Source: Thermacetogenium sp. UBA4966 (GTDB lineage Bacteria > Bacillota > DSM-12270 > Thermacetogeniales > Thermacetogeniaceae). From it: a DNA stretch of 5,014 nt. The stretch spans positions 1 to 5,014 of the forward strand of contig DHAA01000093.1 of the NCBI GenBank assembly GCA_002397275.1, given 5' to 3'. Shown here piece by piece: positions 1 to 5,014 of the stretch (the first letter of the stretch is position 1; each line of letters opens with the position of its first letter). The translations under genes and the position numbers were made by a program. The notes beneath the pieces are model-generated. The model was given only the letters and a program-made list of their open reading frames with translations, searched no databases and was not told where the DNA came from.

Positions 1-1
1 A

Positions 2-658
2 GAGGGAGAGACCGTCGCCCTGGTGGGAGATTCCGGAGTCGGCAAAACCACCTGCATCAACCTGCTGCAGCGTTTCTGGGATGTGCAGGAAGGGCGGATC
101 GCCATCGATTCTGCAGACATCAGAGACCTTCCGCTGGAACAGCTGCGCACTTTGATCACCACGGTGCCCCAGGAAATCTATCTGTTCAACATGTCACTGC
201 GGGACAATATACGCCTGGGGAAACCGGAGGCATCGGATGCGGAAGTGGAAGAAGCCGCCCGGGCGGCGCTGATTCACGACTTTATCCTGGGTCTTCCCGA
301 CGGCTATGACACCTCTGCCGGAGAACGGGGCTTACAGCTCTCCGGCGGGCAGAAGCAGCGGATCGCCATCGCCAGAGCCATTCTCAAAGACGCTCCGATC
401 CTGATCCTGGATGAGGCCATGTCCAGCCTGGACACCGAGAACGAGAGACTGGTCCAGGCTTCCCTGAACAACCTGCGCCGGGGGAGGACCACCCTCATCG
501 TAGCGCACCGGCTGTCCACCTTCCGGAACGCCGACAGACTGGTGGTCCTAAAAGACGGACGAGTTGAGGAAACTGGCAGCCATGAAGAATTAGTGCAGAA
601 GAAAGGGTACTACTCCCGCTTTATCTACGTTCAGCAGAGAGACACCGGTGTCGCTTAA
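2..658 (+). CDS. ABC exporter-type transporter, C-terminal ATP-binding domain (5' partial)
   Basis: This is the ATP-binding half of an ABC transporter of the fused membrane-plus-ATPase (MsbA/MdlB-like) type; it would hydrolyse ATP on the cytoplasmic face of the membrane. The reading frame is open to the left edge and begins in the strand before Walker A, so the true start and the whole membrane domain lie outside the window; the GTG at 23 is an internal valine, not a start. In the 218 visible residues the motifs run in order: Walker A GDSGVGKTT (9-17), Q-loop VPQE (Q57), signature LSGGQKQR (from 113), Walker B ILILDE with catalytic Glu (133-138), D-loop SSLD and H-loop His (169). The usual C-terminal element KDGRVEETGSHEEL is present, so the 3' end is complete. 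The D-loop region reads DEAMSSLD where DEATSALD is common, a mild variant. It converges with the methyltransferase gene. The family assignment is secure; the substrate and partner are unknown. Sampled G+C is about 58-62%. Confidence 0.96.
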   Translation, partial: EGETVALVGDSGVGKTTCINLLQRFWDVQEGRIAIDSADIRDLPLEQLRTLITTVPQEIYLFNMSLRDNIRLGKPEASDAEVEEAARAALIHDFILGLPDGYDTSAGERGLQLSGGQKQRIAIARAILKDAPILILDEAMSSLDTENERLVQASLNNLRRGRTTLIVAHRLSTFRNADRLVVLKDGRVEETGSHEELVQKKGYYSRFIYVQQRDTGVA

Positions 659-675
659 AAAAACGACGCCGGTGT
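642..675. terminator. 12-bp hairpin at the end of the + strand ABC gene, possible terminator
   Basis: ACACCGGTGTCG (642-653) pairs with CGACGCCGGTGT (664-675) over 12 positions with one G-U wobble, around a 10-base loop that contains the TAA stop of the ABC gene and seven A's. It sits between two convergent genes, the usual place for a terminator. However, the T-run expected after a rho-independent hairpin is missing on both strands; the only T-run (- strand) lies in the loop. The left arm also overlaps a perfect 12-base palindrome, GACACCGGTGTC (641-652). It may be an atypical terminator or an mRNA 3'-end stabiliser. The pairing is seen directly; the role is inferred. Confidence 0.4.
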
Positions 676-838
676 TCCCTGCAGGCAACAGAGCAAACAG
701 CCGTTGCAGAAGAGTTGCTATTTCTCTGTTTTTGCGGATAACAACAAATTTTTTTCCCTGGTAACCATATTTCCAGTATTCCAATCGGCGGCAACTGTTG
801 CGATAGATATCCGGGGCCAGCCAAGGATGGCATTTCCA

Positions 839-1618
839 TCACCTCTTCATTCCGTAGAGATATTTTGTTTCCGTTTTTTCCGCCCGGATCATGAAGGGCG
901 GCATCGTACGATAGCGGACCATGCTGACCTCGCTCTGGATCTTCTCGCCGACATCCGCATCCACCAGGATATTTCCGAATCCGATATTCAACAGAACGGG
1001 TATATCCCACTGGGGGCGGCGGACGTTGCTGAAAAAAAGCTCTCCGGCGATCCTGTCGCCCTTTTCCTGATCAGCTTTGTCAAACTTCTTGAAACCCACC
1101 TTCTCCGCTTCCTCGTTGTCCCGCTCAAACTCCTCCCGCCACTTGTTGTCATACATCCACAGATAATAGTTGGCGTCGAATATCAGGAGCCGCCCCCCGC
1201 GTTTCAGGACCCTATACCAGGCCTGATAAGCTGCAGTGGGGTCATACAGGAGCCAGGTCACATTTCGGGTAAGAATGAGATCGAAGGTATTTTCTTTGAA
1301 TGTCAGCTTATGGGCATCCATAAGGTGGAAGGAGACATCGAAGCCGGCTGTCCGCACATTGTTGCGGGCGGTCTCCAGCATGCTCTCGGTGCAGTCTATG
1401 GCCGTCACATGATGCCCCATCTCGGAAAGCAGCAGGGGGAAGAAGCCGGGACCGGTACCGATATCCAGCACCTCTAATCTATCTCCAGGAGGGCGGTTTT
1501 CCTCGATCAATTGCACCCAAGCCTCTTTTTGAACGCCATTCAATTCCTTTTGTATCGTCTCGTTATACCGTTCGTTGGCATTTTGCCAGTAGCTTTCTAT
1601 GTTTTTTTGAATACACAT
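839..1618 (-). CDS. class I SAM-dependent methyltransferase (Methyltransf_11-like)
   Basis: This is a cytoplasmic enzyme of 259 residues expected to transfer a methyl group from SAM to an unidentified small molecule. It has a Rossmann-fold methyltransferase core: motif I VLDIGTGPG (about 50-58) binds SAM, an acidic residue follows in TAIDCTESML (about D75, ribose contact), then HLMDA (about D101), FDLILTRNVTW (about 112-122) and RVLKRGGRLLIFDANYY (about 136-152). The N-terminus (KNIESYWQNANERYNETI) and the charged C-terminal 100 residues look like family-specific substrate regions with no diagnostic motif. I chose the ATG at 1618 because the AAGGA of the ribosome binding site lies 8 bases before it; an in-frame ATG at 1627, overlapping that site, would add three residues (MKP). 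The gene is downstream of and co-directional with the CydDC-like pair after a 91-base gap, and converges with the left ABC gene. Its sampled G+C (about 57-60%) resembles the left gene more than the transporter pair. The enzyme class is sure; the substrate is unknown. Confidence 0.93.
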   Translation of the reverse strand: MCIQKNIESYWQNANERYNETIQKELNGVQKEAWVQLIEENRPPGDRLEVLDIGTGPGFFPLLLSEMGHHVTAIDCTESMLETARNNVRTAGFDVSFHLMDAHKLTFKENTFDLILTRNVTWLLYDPTAAYQAWYRVLKRGGRLLIFDANYYLWMYDNKWREEFERDNEEAEKVGFKKFDKADQEKGDRIAGELFFSNVRRPQWDIPVLLNIGFGNILVDADVGEKIQSEVSMVRYRTMPPFMIRAEKTETKYLYGMKR

Positions 1619-1626
1619 GGGCTTCA

Positions 1627-1635
1627 TCCTTCCTC
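1627..1635 (-). promoter_or_regulatory. ribosome binding site that decides the methyltransferase start
   Basis: On the - strand the bases GAGGAAGGA (1635 down to 1627) form a strong purine-rich Shine-Dalgarno site. Its last A is also the A of an in-frame ATG at 1627, which would leave only four bases after GAGG. The next in-frame ATG, at 1618, lies 8 bases beyond AAGGA, an ordinary spacing, so this site favours the 1618 start. Confidence 0.6.
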
Positions 1636-1644
1636 AAATAAAAA

Positions 1645-1688
1645 TAATTGAATTGTTCAGTTTACTTATTCACTATCAGTAACGGCAA
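1645..1688 (-). promoter_or_regulatory. possible promoter with operator-like dyads upstream of the methyltransferase
   Basis: The AT-rich gap before the methyltransferase contains, on the - strand, TTGCCG (1688-1683) as a weak -35 and TAAACT (1664-1659) as a weak -10, 18 bases apart; each matches 4 of 6 consensus positions. Transcription would begin roughly 20 bases before the ribosome binding site. Two inverted repeats overlap it. AAACTGAA-CAA-TTCAATTA (1663-1645, 6 of 8 positions paired) covers the -10 side and has the look of a TetR-type operator. TTACT-N11-AGTAA (1682-1662) lies almost wholly inside the spacer. The bases are seen directly; promoter activity and a repressor or MerR-type activator are inferred, and no regulator gene is in the window. 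Confidence 0.3.
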
Positions 1689-1709
1689 AAGGTAAAGCAG
1701 CTTTCAGGA

Positions 1710-3416
1710 TCACCCCACTTTGCTGTGTATCTTGCGCTGTGCATCTTGACGTTTATAATTGTTTAGATCAATGACCCTCGAGCATCCCGTCAGTGTGGAG
1801 GAACGGTGTGAAACAATCAATAAGGTCTTATCACTGTACTCATCATCCAAAGTTTTTAACAGCCCTTTTTCGTTGAGAACATCAAGGTTGCTTGTCGGCT
1901 CGTCCATAACTAATATATCCGGATCTCTCAGCATTGCCCGCGCGATACCTATGCGTTGGCGTTCGCCGCCGGAAAGCCTGCCGCCCATTTCTCCCATCTG
2001 GGTATCGTATCCCTCGGGCAGAGTCATGATAAAATCGTGTATATGCGCCCGTTTTGCCGAAGCCACTACCTCTTCTAATGTTGCCTCCTTTTTACCCACG
2101 GCGATATTGGCTGCAATCGTATCGTTAAAAATAAAGGTTTCCTGCTCCAGCATAGCTATACGCTCCCGGAGGCAGCCCAGCGATATTCTTTGCAGCGGTA
2201 TGCCGTTAATACGTATCTCGCCGGAAGTCGGCTCCCAAAATCGCAGCAGCAACCTTATGATTGTCGATTTTCCTATACCGCTTTCCCCTGAAATTCCAAG
2301 TTTATCACCGGCATTAAGAGTGAGGCTAAACCCGCTCAACACATCGTCCCTCTCGGAGCTATAGCGGAATGTAACGTTGTCGAACTCAATTCTTTCGACT
2401 TTCTCTATTCTTGCAGGATTCTCAGCCTCAACCACCTCCGGCTGCATGTCCTCAAGCACAAAAACGCGCTCAGCCGCGGCATAGGCTTCCAGCAAAGAGG
2501 ATATCACCGAAGTAAAAGACTGAGTGGATGAAAATGAGGCGGAAACCACAAAAGACAGAGCAATTACCCCGACAGGGTCATGAACTCCGGAAAGGGAAAG
2601 ATAGGCGGCGGCTGAGATGACCGATATGCGGGCCAGATATATAAAAAAAGTAGGCGCCGATGTGACAATTTGCCGGTGCATGGTCAGCAAGCGCGTAACT
2701 TTGTTTACCTCGATTGTTTTTTCCTTTATCATATGGGCACGTCTTTGCCCAAAGCCAAATATCTGTATATCTTTTAGCCCCGTTACGCTTTCAATCGTAA
2801 GAGATTTGAGCTCTCCGATTCTCTGCCGGTAAGCCATGCCGATATTTCTTCCCGCTCTGATGGCAACGATCGGGATAACAATGCTTATTATGATATAGAT
2901 GGGGAACAGGGCAAGAACAAACAATGGGTGATTAGAACCGGCAATGCAAAGAGTGACGGCAGGCAGGATTATGACTGTGAACAGCGGGCCTATCGTGTGA
3001 GCGAAAAATGTCTCGATGGTCTCTATATCCGAAATAGCCACCGAGAGGATATCCCCCTTTTGCCTGTCCATGAGACAAGCCGGCGCAAGTTTGGTCAATG
3101 TCTCGAAAATATTCACGCGCATATGGGATAACAGCTTATATGCAGCCGCATGAGAAACATAGCCTTCAATATACCTGCATGAGAAGATCATAACTGAGCA
3201 GAAAAACGTCAGCGCTCCCCATAATAATACGGAACCAATCTCAGTAAATCCCGCTCCGCGCATGATCATCATGGAGCCAAACCCCATCAGCCCTATATGC
3301 CCCAGATTGCCGAAAATGCTTGCCAGCGTGGAAACAGTAAGCGGTCCCCGCACAGGAGAAGCAACGGCGAAAAGGCGGCGCGTTATTGTTAACAAACCGT
3401 ATTTTATTTTTTTCAT
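1710..3416 (-). CDS. CydC-like ABC transporter, fused permease and ATP-binding subunit
   Basis: This 568-residue protein is one half of a probable heterodimeric ABC transporter in the cytoplasmic membrane. About six membrane segments are visible (near 27-52, 59-80, 140-160, 163-187, 252-274 and 281-303), then an ATPase domain from about 340. The stretch CRYIEGYVSHAAAYKLLSHM (80-99) and the following KGDILSVAISDIETIE (120-135) resemble the CydC pattern RYLERLVSHDA...GDLLSRLVADVDAL. ATPase motifs are intact: A-loop Tyr (352), Walker A GESGIGKST (377-385), Q-loop Q425, LSGGERQR (from 481), Walker B ILVMDE (501-506, catalytic E506), SNLD and H-loop H537. The oddity is the C-terminus: after VIDLNN it ends in a short basic tail (YKRQDAQRKIHSKVG) without the usual DGxxxExGtHxEL strand and helix, which both other ABC proteins here keep. 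The start overlaps the stop of the CydD-like gene by one base, so translation is coupled. CydDC of enterobacteria is linked to thiol export and haem supply for cytochrome bd; that function is not shown here, and a metallophore, peptide or drug substrate is equally possible. Confidence 0.95.
   Translation of the reverse strand: MKKIKYGLLTITRRLFAVASPVRGPLTVSTLASIFGNLGHIGLMGFGSMMIMRGAGFTEIGSVLLWGALTFFCSVMIFSCRYIEGYVSHAAAYKLLSHMRVNIFETLTKLAPACLMDRQKGDILSVAISDIETIETFFAHTIGPLFTVIILPAVTLCIAGSNHPLFVLALFPIYIIISIVIPIVAIRAGRNIGMAYRQRIGELKSLTIESVTGLKDIQIFGFGQRRAHMIKEKTIEVNKVTRLLTMHRQIVTSAPTFFIYLARISVISAAAYLSLSGVHDPVGVIALSFVVSASFSSTQSFTSVISSLLEAYAAAERVFVLEDMQPEVVEAENPARIEKVERIEFDNVTFRYSSERDDVLSGFSLTLNAGDKLGISGESGIGKSTIIRLLLRFWEPTSGEIRINGIPLQRISLGCLRERIAMLEQETFIFNDTIAANIAVGKKEATLEEVVASAKRAHIHDFIMTLPEGYDTQMGEMGGRLSGGERQRIGIARAMLRDPDILVMDEPTSNLDVLNEKGLLKTLDDEYSDKTLLIVSHRSSTLTGCSRVIDLNNYKRQDAQRKIHSKVG
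1722..1749. repeat. 14-base near-tandem duplication at the end of the CydC-like gene
   Basis: On the + strand gctgtgtatctt (1722-1733) is followed, with a 14-base period, by gctgtgcatctt (1736-1747), 11 of 12 bases identical. Because 14 is not a multiple of three, gain of one copy would shift the reading frame. Read on the - strand, the copies encode the last residues (DAQRKIHS region) of the CydC-like protein, just where it departs from the usual ABC ATPase ending. The repeat is seen directly; duplication by slippage is inferred. Confidence 0.6.
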
Positions 3417-5014
3417 TATGTCACCTCTCCATCTATGCCCTGAGCCTCTAAGATGGCCTGCTCAGATACCAATTTGGCGTAAATACCGTTTTGCTCCATG
3501 AGCTGGTCATGAGAGCCCCGCTCCGCCACTTCACCGCTGGACAAGACATATATTATATCTGCCTGACGTATTGTGGAAAGCCTATGGGAAATAATGATCA
3601 GGGTCCGTGTTTGAGAGAGTTCCCCGATACACGCCCAAATCTCGCGTTCACTGTCCATATCCACACTCGAGGTCGCTTCATCAAAAATAATATACTGTGC
3701 CTCGCTGAGCAGAACCCGGGCTATTCCAATCTTCTGGCGCTGTCCACCGGACAGCTTCGCCCCCCCGTCGCCGACATCGGTTTTTAGTCCGCAGGGCAGG
3801 CCTGCTACCCAGTCCTTCAAACGTACAAATTCCAGGGCCTCCAGCATTTCCGCGGAGGTTGCTTCAGGCTTCGCCACAAGCAGATTATCCTCAAGAGTGC
3901 CTGAAAAAATATTGACCTGCTGCGGGACCATAATTATCCTTTTACGAAGTTCGCTTGGCTGATAACAGGCATAGTCGGCCCCCTCGAAGCGTATTTGCCC
4001 GGCCGGAGGGTCAAAAAACCGCATCAAAATCCCCGCTATGGTGCTTTTCCCGCTTCCAGACTCCCCAACCAAGGCAGTTGTCTTGCCCTGTTCGATGTCT
4101 ATTGATACATCGTTTAAAACACCATTGCGCTCCGCGTAAGAGTATTTGATGTTTTCCAGACGTATACCACGAAATCCGTCGGCTTCTCTGCTCTGTGCAA
4201 ACGGTTTTGATGGTCTGCTTGTATCAATGTCCAATATTTCGGAAATATTCTGCGCTGCCGCCACCCCGGCAAGAGCTAAGTGCGACGCATGCATCAGAAC
4301 GCGTACTGAGCTGAAAAAACCATAGCCAAGCATCAACACCAAAAGGGCGGATGTTAAAGATATACTTCCGTTCGACAACTGTAGGGTCACCATCAGAACA
4401 GCGATAACGACCGAGGAATAGATAACAAGATCAGAAAAAAGAAACGCCTTGCAATTTATCCGCATAATACCCATGATCTTCTGACAAAAGTCATCGGTTT
4501 TCGTCCTCATGACAGCGGTGCGCTCCTCATCTCTGCCAAAGAGCATAATGGTTGTTAACCCTTGTAAGCTTTCCAGGTAATATCCTGTCAAACTGCGAAA
4601 GCTATCCCAGTAGCTGTCCTTAAGTTTCTGCACAACGGAACTAAAAATATTGTTGGCCGGCACAAGCATTACAGATACGATCAACAGAAAAAGAGCAATA
4701 GAAAACGAGGCGTCCTTAAGCTTCCAGAAGAGATAAAAAGGCGCAACCACACAGTAGATCAGCCCAGGAAGGTATCTGCTGTAATAAATCTGCATCGATT
4801 CTATACCGTCCACCGCTGCCGCCACAGCATTCGTCGTGCCGATTTTTTCGATATTGCCGACATCAAGGAGTAGTATTTTGGAGAAGAATTGTTCACGCAA
4901 TGTTATGCGTGCCTTTGCGGTACATCTATATTCAACGTCGCCGATCAAGACTTCGCTGACGAGTATCATAAGAGCCGCAATAAAAGCATTTATAACAGAT
5001 GTCCCTAAATCAAT
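3416..5014 (-). CDS. CydD-like ABC transporter, fused permease and ATP-binding subunit (5' partial)
   Basis: This is the first gene of the coupled pair and the probable partner subunit of the CydC-like protein. The frame stays open to the right edge, adding at least 15 codons (IDLGTSVINAFIAAL) before the ATG at 4969, which falls inside a membrane helix and is not the true start. Of a usual 560-590 residues, 532 are visible, so roughly one N-terminal helix is missing. Membrane segments appear near visible residues 1-24, 77-97, 103-122, 191-211 and 216-239. YYSRYLPGLIYCVVAPFYLF (77-96) and YYLESLQGLTTIMLFGRDEE (145-164) resemble the CydD patterns YFARYLPQLVLAALVP and FLDRLRGLTTLKLFGRAEA. The ATPase domain is complete: Walker A GESGSGKST (317-325), Q-loop Q365, LSGGQRQK (from 421), Walker B YIIFDE (441-446), SSVD, H477 and the C-terminal SGEVAERGSHDQL. 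Both ATPase sites of the dimer thus look competent. The promoter lies outside the window. Family membership is certain, the CydD-like subtype likely, the substrate unknown. Confidence 0.95.
   Translation of the reverse strand: MDLGTSVINAFIAALMILVSEVLIGDVEYRCTAKARITLREQFFSKILLLDVGNIEKIGTTNAVAAAVDGIESMQIYYSRYLPGLIYCVVAPFYLFWKLKDASFSIALFLLIVSVMLVPANNIFSSVVQKLKDSYWDSFRSLTGYYLESLQGLTTIMLFGRDEERTAVMRTKTDDFCQKIMGIMRINCKAFLFSDLVIYSSVVIAVLMVTLQLSNGSISLTSALLVLMLGYGFFSSVRVLMHASHLALAGVAAAQNISEILDIDTSRPSKPFAQSREADGFRGIRLENIKYSYAERNGVLNDVSIDIEQGKTTALVGESGSGKSTIAGILMRFFDPPAGQIRFEGADYACYQPSELRKRIIMVPQQVNIFSGTLEDNLLVAKPEATSAEMLEALEFVRLKDWVAGLPCGLKTDVGDGGAKLSGGQRQKIGIARVLLSEAQYIIFDEATSSVDMDSEREIWACIGELSQTRTLIIISHRLSTIRQADIIYVLSSGEVAERGSHDQLMEQNGIYAKLVSEQAILEAQGIDGEVT
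3417..3430 (-). promoter_or_regulatory. ribosome binding site and TAATG coupling between the CydD-like and CydC-like genes
   Basis: On the - strand GGAGAGG (3430-3424) lies within the last codons of the CydD-like gene, 7 bases before the ATG at 3416. The stop TAA (3418-3416) and this ATG share one A. A strong site at ordinary spacing confirms the 3416 start and indicates coupled, near-equal production of the two subunits. Confidence 0.8.

Noticed and set aside
23..658. GTG at 23 as a true start for the left ABC gene
   Set aside because: The frame is open upstream and encodes the conserved strand before Walker A (EGETVALV), so the gene continues beyond the window edge.
704..1477. 257-codon open frame on the + strand opposite the methyltransferase
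   Set aside because: It is antisense to a gene with clear SAM-binding motifs, has no recognisable domain or membrane pattern, and its openness is explained by the G+C-rich coding strand opposite.
1694..1704. aaagcagcttt as a terminator stem after the CydC-like gene
   Set aside because: The two arms are separated by a single base, so a stable hairpin cannot form, and no T-run follows.
1759..2364. 201-codon open frame on the + strand opposite the CydC-like ATPase domain
   Set aside because: The translation is serine-, proline- and arginine-rich with no motif, as expected for the complement of an ABC ATPase domain; the - strand motifs are unambiguous.
4967..4969. ATG at 4969 as a true start for the CydD-like gene
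   Set aside because: It lies inside a membrane helix, the frame is open to the window end, and the protein would lack the first helix.
1710..5014. Naming the pair cydC and cydD outright
   Set aside because: The membrane-domain patterns are CydDC-like, but many Firmicute transporter pairs share them and no cytochrome bd genes are visible, so no gene symbol is given.

Overview
The window holds four protein-coding genes, three of which are ATP-binding cassette (ABC) exporter-type proteins. From left to right they are: the ATP-binding end of an ABC transporter on the + strand, cut by the left edge; a class I S-adenosylmethionine (SAM) methyltransferase on the - strand; and two adjacent - strand genes for complete membrane-plus-ATPase half-transporters, the upstream one cut by the right edge. 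No tRNA, rRNA, CRISPR array, insertion sequence or transposase was seen.

The two right-hand genes form one translationally coupled unit: the stop of the first and the start of the second share a base (TAATG), with a good ribosome binding site inside the end of the first. Their membrane domains resemble CydD (upstream) and CydC (downstream), the two halves of the heterodimeric CydDC family. The likely product is a heterodimeric inner-membrane ABC transporter; the substrate cannot be read from the sequence. All nucleotide-binding motifs are intact in both, but the CydC-like protein lacks the last strand and helix of its ATPase domain. A 14-base near-tandem duplication lies exactly at that end.

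The methyltransferase follows on the same strand after a 91-base AT-rich gap that carries possible promoter and operator-like dyads. It could be read from the transporter transcript or from its own promoter. It converges with the left-hand ABC gene, and a 12-bp hairpin sits at the end of that gene.

Base composition changes across the gap near 1620-1710. Hand-counted 60-base rows in the left ABC gene and the methyltransferase are 57-62% G+C. Most rows sampled in the transporter pair are 40-52%, with one at 58%. The pair may therefore have a different history from its left neighbours. Strong GAGG-type ribosome binding sites, the gene types and the middling G+C suggest an anaerobic Firmicute (Clostridia), but this is an inference with modest confidence. 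I see no clearly new system; the points most worth checking are the altered C-terminus of the CydC-like subunit and whether the methyltransferase works with the transporter.
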